Of a stretch of DNA of 21,594 nt, positions 1 to 8,053 are shown in pieces. The position numbers and the translations under genes are program-made. Each line of letters starts with the position of its first letter. Positions within the stretch are counted from its first letter, which is position 1. The notes under the pieces were generated by a model. That model was not told the DNA's origin and made no database searches. It worked only from the letters and a program-made list of their open reading frames with translations. The stretch comes from a virus. The stretch covers positions 1 to 21,594 of IMG/VR virus record IMGVR_UViG_3300048924_000377, one strand, 5' to 3'.

Positions 1-970
1 GATCCTGCCGCTGTGCCGGCTGACGCTTGAGCCACTCCAGATACGTGGTTTTCGCCGGAACCTGCCCGTCCATGCTCGCGCGGGTGCCCTCGTCCATTTC
101 ATCAATATCGATGCCGAGTTCTCGCCATGATTTGAGGATCAGCGTTTCGGTTGAACGACAGCAAAAGTGAATTTTCCCCGGTCCCTGCAGGTAAGGCACC
201 TTATGCCCCATCGGCTTGTTGTTCAGGGTGTAACGCAGCAAATCGCGAACAATGCAGTCGTGGCTGGTTTTGTTGTCCAGCGTGGACAACCACTGTTTTC
301 CTTTCACGATATCGCTGTTGGCGCTGGTGAAGCTGTTACGCGCGGTCGCGGCCAGATGATTTACTGCAGTTTTAGCTATGCTGGCAGCATTCGCTCTGCT
401 CATTTGCAGCGCGCCGTCGCGATAGTCCTTGTTGGCGTGGCCACGAACGTTTCGCGCGATCGTTTCCACTGTGTCGCCAGCCAGATAACCACGCCGCACG
501 GCGTTCACGATGCGCGTTAGCCTGTCCGACTCCAGATTGCTCGCCCACTCGCTCAGGAGCCGCCCTTGAAAGGGTTGCGCCATCGCCGCGGCGTAGACCA
601 TGTCAGCCGTAATGCCCTGCAGCGGATATCGGGAGAGTACCTGCGAAGGCAGGAGGGAATCGAACAGGCTCAACTGATAGCTGGCTTCGTTCTTCGCAAG
701 CGCCACCAGCTCACTTTCCAGCCCGGTCTGCATCGCAGAAACGGCCTGGTGATTCAGTTGCCGCACACTGCCCAGCAAACTTTCCAGCCGGTTAACGGTG
801 AAGCTCTCCGGAGGTAATCGGTCCAGCGCATCCAGCAGCCGCGCCGACAGGTCTGCGTCCGTCTCGTTCAACAACTTAACCATCCGATTTGCCACGCCCG
901 TGGCGTAGCGGCTGAGCCATACAGAATGCCCAATCGCCTCGTCACGCAGGGTTTCGTTGACGGTTGGCAT
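1..970 (-). CDS. Phage head morphogenesis protein (SPP1 gp7-like), C-terminus beyond window
   Basis: This is a minor capsid protein of the SPP1 gp7 (Mu gpF) type, which in known phages sits inside the procapsid near the portal and helps head assembly. The visible 323 residues begin MPTVNETLRDEAIG and run off the left edge of the window. Around residues 210-265 there is the family's typical pattern: GKQWLSTLDNKTSHDC followed about 35 residues later by PGKIHFCCRSTET, equivalent to the conserved W..t.D...C and pHp.CRc segments. The start ATG at 970 has a GGAGG ribosome site 5 nt upstream and lies 1 nt after the portal stop codon, so the two are probably translated together. Gene order terminase, portal, head protein supports the call. 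Confidence 0.85.
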   Translation of the reverse strand, partial: MPTVNETLRDEAIGHSVWLSRYATGVANRMVKLLNETDADLSARLLDALDRLPPESFTVNRLESLLGSVRQLNHQAVSAMQTGLESELVALAKNEASYQLSLFDSLLPSQVLSRYPLQGITADMVYAAAMAQPFQGRLLSEWASNLESDRLTRIVNAVRRGYLAGDTVETIARNVRGHANKDYRDGALQMSRANAASIAKTAVNHLAATARNSFTSANSDIVKGKQWLSTLDNKTSHDCIVRDLLRYTLNNKPMGHKVPYLQGPGKIHFCCRSTETLILKSWRELGIDIDEMDEGTRASMDGQVPAKTTYLEWLKRQPAQRQD

Positions 971-971
971 G

Positions 972-2360
972 CTAGCCTCCTGTCATTGTGGGTGCCTGGT
1001 TGCGAAGCGCATCGATCACATCATCAGGATTATCTGCCGGGTCAATCAGATCGAGCTTCTGCAATGCCCGAATCATATCGGTATCGCGCAACGCGCCAGA
1101 CTGCCAGGCGTTCACGATCGCAGTGACCATCCCGGACTCGGCCACCTTCGCGATGAATTCCTGGTTGATGGTGTAAGCAGGAGACTCATCTTTGAGCCCA
1201 AGATATTTTGCACACCAGCCCAGCGCCAGCGTATAAGCCTCAGAAACGTTCGAAACGCAAATACCGAGCACGGATGTTGATGATGTTTGCTCACCGCTCG
1301 CCTGGGTAGCCGTCTTCGCAGTGGCGTTCTGCTCAATCAGTCGGGCGCCCAGTTGCACCATGTAATCGCGCTTACTGTCCATAGCCTCTTTAGCCAGCAT
1401 GTTCGGCTGCGCCTGGGCATAACCAAACGAGCCTTCTTTGGGAAGCAAAAGCGGTGATCGGGAACCAATTTTCACGCCCTTCTTCTCGAGGTGATCGCGC
1501 CAGTTAGTATCAAGACCGGTCATATACGGCTGAACCTGCCCGCAGAACCACACGCTGTCTTCATAGTCCGCACTGTTGCGGTAATGACCGTGGTTAATCT
1601 CCACCAGCGCCGCCAGCGGGGAATCATCTATTGTCGGATCGTTATTCTGCGCGCCGACAAAGGTGAACGGAATTTCATCCCAGAAATCCAGACCTTTGGG
1701 CTTAGGGTGGTACTCGCTGTCGATGGTATAAGTTCCGCTGGCGGTTCCGCCGCTTCGGCGCCATACCCGACAGATAAACTTCCCCTCTTCCAGCGCCAGC
1801 TCGCGATACTGGATTTCATCTTTGTAGGCATAACCATCCGGTTGTTCGACACATTCACGCAGCACCACCAGCACCAGTTGATCGCGCCCGTTTATGCGCT
1901 TTGTTCGCCAGTTGATGATGTTTTCAGCCGGATAGCGAAGGATAATCGCCTCATTGGTGGCCTCAGCGTAATCGACGTAAATGCCGTCTCGCGCAACCTC
2001 CAGCACGTTTTCAGTCACCAGTTGGGACTGCTGATAAATGCTCGTCCCCGCCCCATCTGCATTATTCAGCAGATACATGAGCTTTTCGGGACCACTGAAC
2101 GTCGGATCTTTCCGGTACGCCAACCCAAGCAGGCCTATTTTCGTATTGCCCGTAATGGCGTAGAAAACCGCGCGGCTAAGGTAGTCCTCGTTGCGCTTAC
2201 GGTTGCGCGCGGATTTATCAGTCGGATCGAGGAACGGCAGATATTTATTGCCCGCATCCTTAACCGCTTCAGCCCCCTTGCAGAAGTCGCGGTATTTCCG
2301 CCAGGCAGCAGAAGCCGCCCGGTGTTCTGGTCGAACCCAGGTGATGTCGTCGTTTGCCAT
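972..2360 (-). CDS. Phage portal protein, DUF4055 family
   Basis: The 462-residue product is the likely portal, the dodecameric ring at the head vertex through which DNA is packaged. I recognise the DUF4055 family by segments such as DLRNRKRNEDYL-like residues near 40-50 (here SARNRKRNEDYLSRAVFY), the DAEG-like central region, and the C-terminal asparagine/threonine-rich SGEQTSSTSV segment around residue 365. The open frame extends upstream to 2507, but the ATG at 2360 (MANDDITWVRPEH) is preferred: it lies one base after the TGA stop of the large terminase (2364-2362), the normal tight spacing here, and the upstream extension would be read inside the terminase gene. No strong ribosome site is seen, which suggests reinitiation. 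The function comes from the family and gene position, not from a visible active site. Confidence 0.85.
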   Translation of the reverse strand: MANDDITWVRPEHRAASAAWRKYRDFCKGAEAVKDAGNKYLPFLDPTDKSARNRKRNEDYLSRAVFYAITGNTKIGLLGLAYRKDPTFSGPEKLMYLLNNADGAGTSIYQQSQLVTENVLEVARDGIYVDYAEATNEAIILRYPAENIINWRTKRINGRDQLVLVVLRECVEQPDGYAYKDEIQYRELALEEGKFICRVWRRSGGTASGTYTIDSEYHPKPKGLDFWDEIPFTFVGAQNNDPTIDDSPLAALVEINHGHYRNSADYEDSVWFCGQVQPYMTGLDTNWRDHLEKKGVKIGSRSPLLLPKEGSFGYAQAQPNMLAKEAMDSKRDYMVQLGARLIEQNATAKTATQASGEQTSSTSVLGICVSNVSEAYTLALGWCAKYLGLKDESPAYTINQEFIAKVAESGMVTAIVNAWQSGALRDTDMIRALQKLDLIDPADNPDDVIDALRNQAPTMTGG

Positions 2361-2361
2361 A

Positions 2362-3936
2362 TCAGAATGTGGTGTCCAAAGAGATAGAGAAAGCGGGTTT
2401 CGGTGGATTATGCAGAACCGCATAACGTGTACCGTCCCAGTCGTGATCTTCCTGTTGTGTGTCAACGTCGTCAGGATTTTTACTATCGCGAACCAGTACC
2501 GGAACACGACTTATCCAGCCTCGGCAGTAATCGAAAACGTAGAATGCTGGTTTTTCAGGCATTCCAGATTCAAGTTTTTTTCCTTCAATGACTGCTTCCA
2601 ACATATCGGCGAACAGAGCAGCCCCATTTACGCGAGATCCTGGCTTCTTATTGGCTTCAACCCATTTAACGCCCTGCGCTTCCATCTTCTGGGCAATCGA
2701 CAACTCATCGTCGCCAGTGTTGTAGATGGCGCTGTCCGCAGGTCCAGAGTTAACCTTCTTGCAGATACCGGGCATGATGTTCAACTGACCCTGAGTCACC
2801 CCGTTGAGTTTTATCTCTTCGGGCTCTGCCAGTTCCTCGCCCACCAGCCGCTTGTCCACCCACGCCACGCCCTTAGCGACGTTTGTGGACGACATATTCA
2901 GGCCTTTGTTCAGCTCGTCCGGCGGGCAGCCGTACCACTCACCTATCAGAATTAGCGACCCGGCAGGTGGGCAGAAATGGCGACCGTCCGGCAACTCTGC
3001 GGCGGTACCGTCGGCACGCGCCCACCAGAGGTTAGAAAAAGGCTTCGATTCGCCCCAGTCATGAGAGCGGTCAACCGTCCAGCTATCCGGGATACGGAAC
3101 GGCTTGATAACGTGCAGCGAGGCATTCCATAGATGGTCAAACCGCCCACCACTGGTGACATCCCAGGAGCCCTCTACCCATGCTTTGCGCCGATTGGGGT
3201 CTTTGATGGCCATAAGCGTTGCGATGTACTGCGGATCGAGATAGGGGTTCTCTTTGAACGAGCCGTGGATCGCGACGCGGGTAAGAGTCACATCCTCTTC
3301 GCGTTCGGTCTGTGGGTTAAACACCTTTTGCGTTTCGCGAATGATGGTGCCGCGCGGCGCTGGCTCGATGAAGCGCTTCTTAACCCAGGTATGTCCGATG
3401 CCAAACGGGTTTGTGGTACTGAACGTCTCTAGTGGGATCGGTTTAAGTAACGAACCATCATCCCGCGGGTAATTTTCCGGCCGGAACGAGGAGCGTCTGC
3501 AGGAGAACATCATCTCGTAGAACTCACCCGACTGTTGCTTGGTCAGCTCGTTAAAGCCGATAAACGGGAACTCCTGGCCATGATAATCCCAGTAGTCACC
3601 CTCCTCCTTCCCGAAGCGGAACAGCAGCTCTTCGCCTGTCGGCCATACCCAACGTAATTCGCTGGCCGATGCCAGATAACGTGCGCCGTCGTTAAACAGG
3701 CGATACATACGCTTTGATTGGGTGATGATGTCAGTGAGGTTTTTATACTCGGTATCGAAAATCACGCCACGCCAGAACGAGCCATAGCCCAAGCCAACCA
3801 GGCGACGAAAGCGCGCCAGTTGTGCGGCAGTTTTACCCGGTCCGCGCGTGCCCTCGTAGAGGATTTCGTTACAGGGGCAACTCAGGGAGAGCGATTGCGA
3901 TCCAGGCAAAGGTTTCCATACGGCTTTGTAGTTCAT
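2362..3936 (-). CDS. Terminase large subunit
   Basis: This is the packaging motor: an ATPase plus nuclease that cuts concatemeric DNA and pumps it through the portal. The Walker A loop is GTRGPGKT at residues 29-36. The Walker B segment FPFIGFNE ends with the catalytic glutamate at about residue 130; the residue before it is Asn where many motors have Asp. The nuclease domain starts with an acidic DWG triad at 293-295 (SHDWGESKPF). At 524 residues it has the usual length. Its ATG overlaps the small subunit's stop by 4 nt (ATGA). The family resembles Terminase_6/phage terminases found with DUF4055 portals; the packaging mode (headful or cohesive) cannot be read from the sequence. Confidence 0.93.
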   Translation of the reverse strand: MNYKAVWKPLPGSQSLSLSCPCNEILYEGTRGPGKTAAQLARFRRLVGLGYGSFWRGVIFDTEYKNLTDIITQSKRMYRLFNDGARYLASASELRWVWPTGEELLFRFGKEEGDYWDYHGQEFPFIGFNELTKQQSGEFYEMMFSCRRSSFRPENYPRDDGSLLKPIPLETFSTTNPFGIGHTWVKKRFIEPAPRGTIIRETQKVFNPQTEREEDVTLTRVAIHGSFKENPYLDPQYIATLMAIKDPNRRKAWVEGSWDVTSGGRFDHLWNASLHVIKPFRIPDSWTVDRSHDWGESKPFSNLWWARADGTAAELPDGRHFCPPAGSLILIGEWYGCPPDELNKGLNMSSTNVAKGVAWVDKRLVGEELAEPEEIKLNGVTQGQLNIMPGICKKVNSGPADSAIYNTGDDELSIAQKMEAQGVKWVEANKKPGSRVNGAALFADMLEAVIEGKKLESGMPEKPAFYVFDYCRGWISRVPVLVRDSKNPDDVDTQQEDHDWDGTRYAVLHNPPKPAFSISLDTTF

Positions 3937-4505
3937 CTACCAAGAACCTCGCTCTGCTGCTTCTGTGCTGCTGCTTCCCAGTCGTCTACGTTATCGCAGG
4001 ACGGCACCGGCATGATGCTGTGGGTTGCCGTGACCTTCTGTTCAACCTGCTCTTTGAACGCCTGAACCTTGATGTGCTTTCCGAGCAGTTCAAGGTTCTT
4101 GACCTTATCCGGCCACTTCACTTTCTTGAGGATGGTTTCCGCCGTCTCCTCGTTGAAGTTCTGAATCGTGGTGCTGATGTCCAGACCGGTTAGCGACGTT
4201 CGCCAGGCTTTCGGCCACGAACTTATCGGCTTTAGGCTGCCATCGTCGTTAAGAATGTCCAGAACGTCCATCTGATCTATCTCAACCAAGCGTCGGAGCA
4301 CATAATCAGCATCAATACCCACATCTTCGTTGCGCTTCGTTTTGAGTTCGGCGATTCTGTTCTGGATGACAGGTTTTGACAGGTTCTCGGAAGCGGTACG
4401 GTTCGCGGTTTTGATGCTGTACCCCGCCCGAATTGCCGCCTGCGTGGCGTTTAAATCGATGAGGTACTCGCGACAGAACATATCTTGTTTGTCGGTGAGT
4501 GCCAT
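3933..4505 (-). CDS. Terminase small subunit (Terminase_2/XtmA type)
   Basis: The 190-residue protein is the DNA-recognition subunit of terminase. Its first 60 residues hold a helix-turn-helix region (LTDKQDMFCREYLIDLNATQ, then AIRAGYSIKTANRTASENL) characteristic of the Terminase_2 family, and the remainder is helical and charged as expected for the oligomerisation part. The ATG at 4505 has an AAAGG ribosome site about 7 nt upstream. It overlaps the large subunit by 4 nt. It starts only 23 bp from a divergent plus-strand gene, so it is probably transcribed by readthrough from the late promoter far upstream. Confidence 0.9.
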   Translation of the reverse strand: MALTDKQDMFCREYLIDLNATQAAIRAGYSIKTANRTASENLSKPVIQNRIAELKTKRNEDVGIDADYVLRRLVEIDQMDVLDILNDDGSLKPISSWPKAWRTSLTGLDISTTIQNFNEETAETILKKVKWPDKVKNLELLGKHIKVQAFKEQVEQKVTATHSIMPVPSCDNVDDWEAAAQKQQSEVLGR

Positions 4506-4528
4506 TCAAATACCTTTAGGAGATGATT

Positions 4529-4756
4529 ATGGGTAACGTGAAAATTCACGCCGGCTTGGTTAACGGCGACCTTATGCCAATCATTGAAGATAAATCCTCA
4601 GAAGAAATTGTTGCAGCTTTTACTGGAGATGATACTGGCGCGCCACCAACCTCAGTGACGATTGAGGTAATCACAGAAAATGGCTCTAAGGTCAGAATTT
4701 ACATACCCAACAGCTGCGCTGATGCCAGCGTTACAGTTGATGGAAAGAGGGTATAG
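4529..4756 (+). CDS. Small hypothetical phage protein, divergent from terminase
   Basis: This 75-residue acidic protein (begins MGNVKIHAGLVNGDLMP) is not a family I can name. It reads against the late operon, in the gap between the small terminase and the accessory genes. The start at 4529 is preferred over the ATG at 4523 because TAGGAG at 4517-4522 lies 6 nt before it. The C-terminal half (SVTIEVITENGSKVRIYIPN) looks like alternating beta strands, suggesting a small beta-rich fold. No membrane segment or cysteine motif is visible. It may be a small moron or a packaging-region accessory gene; no function is proposed. Confidence 0.6.
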   Translation: MGNVKIHAGLVNGDLMPIIEDKSSEEIVAAFTGDDTGAPPTSVTIEVITENGSKVRIYIPNSCADASVTVDGKRV

Positions 4757-4797
4757 TCCTATAGCCATTACGATGGGTCTGCCCATGGTGATGACAA

Positions 4798-4821
4798 TAA
4801 AAAACCGCCCGGAGGCGGTTT
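4798..4821 (-). terminator. Intrinsic terminator, minus strand
   Basis: Read on the minus strand there is a perfect 7-bp stem (AACCGCC at 4803-4809 paired with GGCGGTT at 4814-4820), a 4-base loop and then a run of six or more T. It lies just after the stop codon of the 4830-5081 gene. It would end ordinary minus-strand transcripts here; late transcripts modified by Q would be expected to read through to the terminase genes. Confidence 0.85.
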
Positions 4822-4829
4822 GAGAAGAG

Positions 4830-5081
4830 TTAATCGCTGCTTTTATAACTATTCAACAGCATTGACTGAAAATCAACCAGAGATACTTCATCAATTACCT
4901 TACCAGTAATTATGATTTTCATTCGCCCTATCACATCCAACCCGCCAATAATCCTGATTTCGGCTGAAAATGTCTTACTGCTCCTGATGTAATCAATGAG
5001 GCTCTTTATGTACTCTTCCTTACCATAAACCGCGAAGCAGGGCGTTCCACAGTGCATAGTCTCCAACCTTCCCTCAAGCAT
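4830..5081 (-). CDS. Hypothetical small phage protein
   Basis: The product is unrecognised. The open frame begins at 5141, but the upstream ATG lacks a ribosome site. The ATG at 5081 (MLEGRLETMHCGTPCFAVYG) has GGAG 7 nt before it and gives 83 residues, so I prefer it. The protein has two cysteines near residues 10-14, an alpha/beta pattern, and the segment IRIIGGLDVIGRMKIIITGK, which looks like paired beta strands. It is followed immediately by a terminator. It belongs to the group of small accessory genes between lysis and packaging modules. Confidence 0.55.
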   Translation of the reverse strand: MLEGRLETMHCGTPCFAVYGKEEYIKSLIDYIRSSKTFSAEIRIIGGLDVIGRMKIIITGKVIDEVSLVDFQSMLLNSYKSSD

Positions 5082-5292
5082 CATGATGCTCCGCAGGAAA
5101 TAGGTAACAATGAGTGTAGTGGTAAGACATGCTTTACCCATGATTACTTTTTCGTAATTGTCATCTGCGAATGGCTCTGCATTGTTACCGAATTAGAATG
5201 GTTTACTTTCTACGCCTAAGCTGCGCATTCAATAAATTGAAAAGGCTTTTGGGATTAGGTGTTGTATCACAGCATATTCTGAGGGCAATTCA

Positions 5293-5478
5293 TTAGCCAT
5301 CGGAATTATGAGCTGAATTTTTCTCAATCCAGTTACCTTCCTCATCTTTTACGACCTCAATAAATTCATCAGCCGGATCAGATGCCCCCCCTTCGTCATC
5401 CCACTCATTTAATGAGTGTTGCCATTCTTTCTGTGTCAGGACTTTCCCAGTAATAGAACTACGTAGATAAATCGTCAT
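5293..5478 (-). CDS. Hypothetical acidic small protein
   Basis: A 61-residue acidic protein beginning MTIYLRSSITGKVLTQKEWQ and rich in Asp/Glu in its second half (EFIEVVKDEEGNWIEKN). The ATG at 5478 has GGAG about 9 nt upstream. No domain is recognised and no membrane segment is present. It sits with other small genes of unknown role downstream of the lysis cassette and is probably transcribed late from the same strand. Confidence 0.55.
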   Translation of the reverse strand: MTIYLRSSITGKVLTQKEWQHSLNEWDDEGGASDPADEFIEVVKDEEGNWIEKNSAHNSDG

Positions 5479-5649
5479 AATACGAACTCCATAATTATGG
5501 GCACTTAGTTACATTGTAGACGAGCTGTGATTTGCATCCGACCAGAACAGAAGGAAAATGACACAATGAATTGATATTTAATGAATATAAGCACACCGTT
5601 CTTTCTGGTAATGCCATTATCCTTAGGAAAAAACTGACTAAATGATGAA

Positions 5650-5814
5650 TTACCTGTGAATAACGAACAGTGATTTACATTTTGGGCATAGCAACGCCAG
5701 TTCCTGCCGTACCTTTGTTGTCGGATGATTAGAGTTAAAGCCGCATATCGGACAAGTCACTGTAGTTTTGGTCGCAGATTCAACACGTTTAAGTGCATAA
5801 TCGAAGAATGACAT
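5650..5814 (-). CDS. Small zinc-ribbon protein, YnfU-like
   Basis: The 54-residue product starting MSFFDYALKRVES has two CxxC knuckles, CPIC near residue 24 and CPKC near 43, separated by a basic linker, so it is very likely a zinc ribbon. The size and sequence style recall the small YnfU protein of the E. coli Qin prophage; this is from memory and should be treated as tentative. The open frame starts at 5847, but the ATG at 5814 has AAAGG about 9 nt before it and begins at the point where the sequence becomes protein-like. Its role is unknown; zinc ribbons of this size may bind nucleic acid or a protein partner. Confidence 0.6.
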   Translation of the reverse strand: MSFFDYALKRVESATKTTVTCPICGFNSNHPTTKVRQELALLCPKCKSLFVIHR

Positions 5815-5847
5815 AATTTTAGCCTTTATAAGAGTAAGGCTTATCAT

Positions 5848-6039
5848 ACCACCATTGATTACTTTTTAATCGCAATCACTGTCCGCATAGCACTTAATCA
5901 CCGGGTTAATGACTTGCATGGGGTTATCACTCTTTTCATGGTGCGCGTGTGAAGCTCTGGTCCAATCCCCTTACAGGGACTTTATCTCCATAAAGGTTTA
6001 GTCATTATCAACCCCACCAGCAGATGAGCTTTGTTATGG
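5848..6039. other. Intergenic stretch without a supported gene
   Basis: About 190 bases between the zinc-ribbon gene and the next minus-strand gene hold only very short open frames (at most about 17 codons) without convincing ribosome sites. No terminator with a T-run is seen. A small RNA or leader cannot be excluded, but nothing supports one. Confidence 0.4.
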
Positions 6040-6264
6040 TTACTGTGCCGGCTGAATATCGATGAAGTATTCTTTGCCCTGCTCGAACTGTTTTAAAGCT
6101 GCCGGGTTCCACACATGCATCGTTAACTGACCGCCAGGCGTGTACTTTGACCACGCTTTGTTTTCTTCGATATCAGCAGTAACTGGGCTCATGTGGATGG
6201 TTCGATACGAGTCATCTTCTGCTTTCTGAATTGTTTGGCAGAAAAATTTTGCACGTACGGTCAT
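6040..6264 (-). CDS. Conserved phage hypothetical protein
   Basis: The 74-residue protein begins MTVRAKFFCQTIQKAEDDSY and ends EQGKEYFIDIQPAQ. It looks like a small beta-rich soluble protein: alternating hydrophobic residues, a central AWSKYTPGGQLTMHVWNP segment and no membrane helix. GAGG lies about 8 nt before the ATG. Proteins of this kind are common in lambdoid prophages next to the lysis cassette, but I know of no assigned function. It begins just after the lysis-cassette terminator, so it is read only if that terminator is passed or if there is a local promoter. Confidence 0.65.
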   Translation of the reverse strand: MTVRAKFFCQTIQKAEDDSYRTIHMSPVTADIEENKAWSKYTPGGQLTMHVWNPAALKQFEQGKEYFIDIQPAQ

Positions 6265-6282
6265 TGGGAATCCTCAGTTAGT

Positions 6283-6304
6283 AAAAAACCCCGCTATTGC
6301 GAGG
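6283..6304 (-). terminator. Intrinsic terminator after the lysis cassette
   Basis: On the minus strand CCTCGC pairs with GCGGGG (one G-T pair) around an AATA loop and is followed by six T. It begins 3 bases after the Rz stop codon. It separates the lysis genes from the accessory genes downstream and would need Q-modified polymerase for the packaging genes to be reached. Confidence 0.85.
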
Positions 6305-6306
6305 CT

Positions 6307-6774
6307 CTACTTCAAACATTGCGTATTTATGTATTCCTGCAGCGTTCTTAATGCTGTTTGGTCGCTTAGGATTCCGGATCGGATACCGAGAACGTTTCGT
6401 CCAGCAACATCAGAGAGTTCGACGGTGGCATCATTGCCCATGCCGGAGGTGCTGGCGGTTTCGGTTGAGGTTGGCACTGGACACTTGCCTTTGACGTGCA
6501 CCCGACCACCATTATCAAGCTTGCGCTGCAGAGCAACATTTTCAGCTTTTGCATAGGCCAGTTCCTTCGTGTATTTGGCATCCAGCGCAGCAACATCTCG
6601 CTGCCTGGTTGTCATATCAGTGATAGTGGCGTTAGCCAGGCTGAGCTTTTCAGTGGCCTTATCACGCTGGTCTTTGTAGGTGATGGCGTTGTCGCGGTAG
6701 TAATTAATCGCCCACGCCATCGATACCAACAGGCAGGCCAGTAATGCGCAGATAACAGCTGTGATTCTGCTCAT
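6307..6774 (-). CDS. Rz: Rz, inner-membrane spanin subunit
   Basis: Rz and Rz1 form the spanin that fuses inner and outer membranes in the last step of lysis. The 155-residue product has one N-terminal membrane helix (about residues 5-22, [20 protein letters not shown]) followed by a long periplasmic coiled coil rich in Ala, Lys and Glu, as in lambda Rz. I chose the ATG at 6774 because it overlaps the endolysin stop by 4 nt (ATGA); the frame is open 6 codons further upstream. A second gene, Rz1, is embedded in another frame, which is typical for the family. Confidence 0.93.
   Translation of the reverse strand: MSRITAVICALLACLLVSMAWAINYYRDNAITYKDQRDKATEKLSLANATITDMTTRQRDVAALDAKYTKELAYAKAENVALQRKLDNGGRVHVKGKCPVPTSTETASTSGMGNDATVELSDVAGRNVLGIRSGILSDQTALRTLQEYINTQCLK
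6366..6554 (-). CDS. Rz1: Rz1, outer-membrane spanin lipoprotein, nested in Rz
   Basis: This 62-residue frame lies fully inside Rz in the +1 frame. It begins [20 protein letters not shown]: a basic start, a hydrophobic stretch and a lipobox VVGC, with lipid attachment at Cys19. Thr at +2 fits sorting to the outer membrane. The mature part is proline-rich ([14 protein letters not shown]), the hallmark of Rz1. At 62 residues it is close to the lambda protein but carries a longer C-terminal tail ([18 protein letters not shown]). The frame is open upstream to 6596, but the ATG at 6554 matches the usual Rz1 start. Confidence 0.9.
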   Translation of the reverse strand: MQKLKMLLCSASLIMVVGCTSKASVQCQPQPKPPAPPAWAMMPPSNSLMLLDETFSVSDPES

Positions 6775-7265
6775 TCCTGGCCCCACTCGCAAACTTCTCG
6801 CTCAATCTCACGACGGGTGATCAGCCCCTTCCACTGTTTTCCACCAGCATACGTCCAGCGCTGCAGTTCTTTGCATGCACCCGGAACATCACCGGCATTC
6901 AGTTTCCTCAGCAGCGTCGATCTGCTAAAAGCTCCAGTTCCCACGTTATAGGTGAAAGAGTAAAGCGCGGCCCGAGTGGTTTCGGGAACATGGACCTTAA
7001 TCAGCGGGTCGATAGATGCAGCAACCTTGCGCAAGTCGGATTGAAGCAAAGCGTCACATTCTTTATCGGTGTAGCGGTGGCCGCGTCGAATATCAGCGCC
7101 GGTGTGCCCATCGCAAACAGTCCAGACACCTACGACATCCTGATAAGCGTAATAGCGACGCCCTTCCAGACCATCCGCATTACCCAGCATTACTGCAGCA
7201 ATGGTAATTGCTCCGGATCCGCCAACAATGGCGCCCACCAGCTTATTTCTGAGTGTCGGGTTCAT
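6771..7265 (-). CDS. R: SAR endolysin, P21 R type (glycoside hydrolase 24)
   Basis: A muramidase that cuts the glycan of peptidoglycan. The 164-residue protein carries an N-terminal signal-anchor-release helix (about residues 9-27, rich in Gly, Ala and Ile) which lets it be exported by Sec, held inactive at the membrane, and freed when the membrane is depolarised. The catalytic triad pattern E-8-D-5-T is complete at Glu34, Asp43 and Thr49 in [20 protein letters not shown]. Cys51 right after the catalytic stretch fits the cysteine found in related SAR endolysins. It overlaps the pinholin by 23 nt and Rz by 4 nt, forming one lysis operon. Confidence 0.95.
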   Translation of the reverse strand: MNPTLRNKLVGAIVGGSGAITIAAVMLGNADGLEGRRYYAYQDVVGVWTVCDGHTGADIRRGHRYTDKECDALLQSDLRKVAASIDPLIKVHVPETTRAALYSFTYNVGTGAFSRSTLLRKLNAGDVPGACKELQRWTYAGGKQWKGLITRREIEREVCEWGQE

Positions 7266-7467
7266 CTCGGCTCCTGCTGCGGCGGTTGTCTTCGCGGATT
7301 TTGAAATAAAGATTTGTCAGGTATGTCAGAACGGCAACAATGATGCCCACCAGCACACCTATAGCGTTCCACTGCTCGGGGCTGTAGGCATTCAGCATGC
7401 CGTTGAGGATGCTCCCGGCAGAAGCGCCGTACGCAGCACCGGTGGTTAGTTTGTCCATGCGATACAT
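7243..7467 (-). CDS. S: Pinholin/antiholin, S21 family, with dual start
   Basis: The 74-residue protein matches the P21 pinholin: [20 protein letters not shown] (first membrane helix) and the conserved ending of helix 2, [15 protein letters not shown]. Pinholins make small pores that collapse the membrane potential and release the SAR endolysin. Two in-frame starts are seen, ATG at 7467 and ATG at 7458 (MYRM-D). In P21 the longer product, with an extra positive charge, is the antiholin; here Arg3 supplies that charge. The gene is first in the lysis operon and is reached from the late promoter upstream. Confidence 0.93.
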   Translation of the reverse strand: MYRMDKLTTGAAYGASAGSILNGMLNAYSPEQWNAIGVLVGIIVAVLTYLTNLYFKIREDNRRSRSRDEPDTQK

Positions 7468-7584
7468 ACTCTCACCTCGCGTAGTTAGCGGGTGTTGAAA
7501 GTTTTTAGGCGATTAGCCGATATGACTAAAGCTGAATGGGTGTTCTACCGATAATGATATGAACATTTACTCTGGGAAATTTTT

Positions 7585-7956
7585 ATGCAGACAGTCTCTA
7601 CTTACAAAGACCTTGCAAACGCAATAGCCTGTGGTTCAAACAAAATAGAAGTCACTGGTGATATAACGAAGGGTACTGTAAAAATCGTCGCCAGCGGCGC
7701 AGTTACATGGGCTATTGCTATTGGCGCAATTAGCATCGCGTATGCAGCATTTGCTATGACACCCGCGACGGGAGGAACTAGCTCCGCATTATCAATGATT
7801 GCTGCACCGGCTGCAGTAGCCAGCATTGGATTACCAGCAACCACGGCAGCAATTGCGATTGCGACTGGAGCAGGGTCCATATCGGCCATTAAAAAATTAA
7901 GACAATATAAAATCGAATCACATGTAGATGGTAAAGCGATTTTAGTTAAAAGATAA
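7585..7956 (+). CDS. Predicted membrane protein inside the late leader, opposite strand
   Basis: The 123-residue product begins MQTVSTYKDLANAIACGSNK, followed by a short beta-like segment (IEVTGDITKGTVKIVASGAV) and then two long Ala/Gly/Ile-rich hydrophobic stretches at about residues 38-58 and 70-100, ending in a basic tail (KKLRQYKIESHVDGKAILVKR). It looks like a small integral membrane protein with two or three helices. I do not recognise a named family, though similar alanine/glycine-rich proteins occur sporadically in bacteria. GGGA lies 7 nt before the ATG. It reads against the late operon and lies between the late terminator and the pinholin, so late transcription produces its antisense RNA. 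A moron with its own promoter is the most likely interpretation. Confidence 0.65.
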   Translation: MQTVSTYKDLANAIACGSNKIEVTGDITKGTVKIVASGAVTWAIAIGAISIAYAAFAMTPATGGTSSALSMIAAPAAVASIGLPATTAAIAIATGAGSISAIKKLRQYKIESHVDGKAILVKR

Positions 7957-8002
7957 TTACGGAAGAATCACACAGGTACAGAAGTGTGCTCTGGAAAAAC
8001 AT

Positions 8003-8035
8003 AAAAAAGCCCCACGGTGCTAACCGCAGGGCTTT
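8003..8035 (-). terminator. Late-leader intrinsic terminator (tR' equivalent)
   Basis: On the minus strand AAAGCCC pairs with GGGCTTT, an inner CGGT/ACCG stem extends it, and six T follow. It lies only about 25 bases after the start of the late transcript expected from the promoter at 8066-8093. In lambda the equivalent terminator is about 190 bases downstream. Q would load at the promoter-proximal pause and suppress this terminator. Confidence 0.8.
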
Positions 8036-8053
8036 AAACGAAGGCAATAACCC

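Noticed and set aside
1491-2387. Plus-strand frame of 298 codons opposite the portal gene
   Set aside because: It is the antisense shadow of a well-supported portal gene, has no recognisable domain and no ribosome site in context.
2191-2955. Plus-strand frame of 254 codons across the portal/terminase junction
   Set aside because: It overlaps two tightly coupled, recognised genes on the other strand, and its translation has no protein-family pattern.
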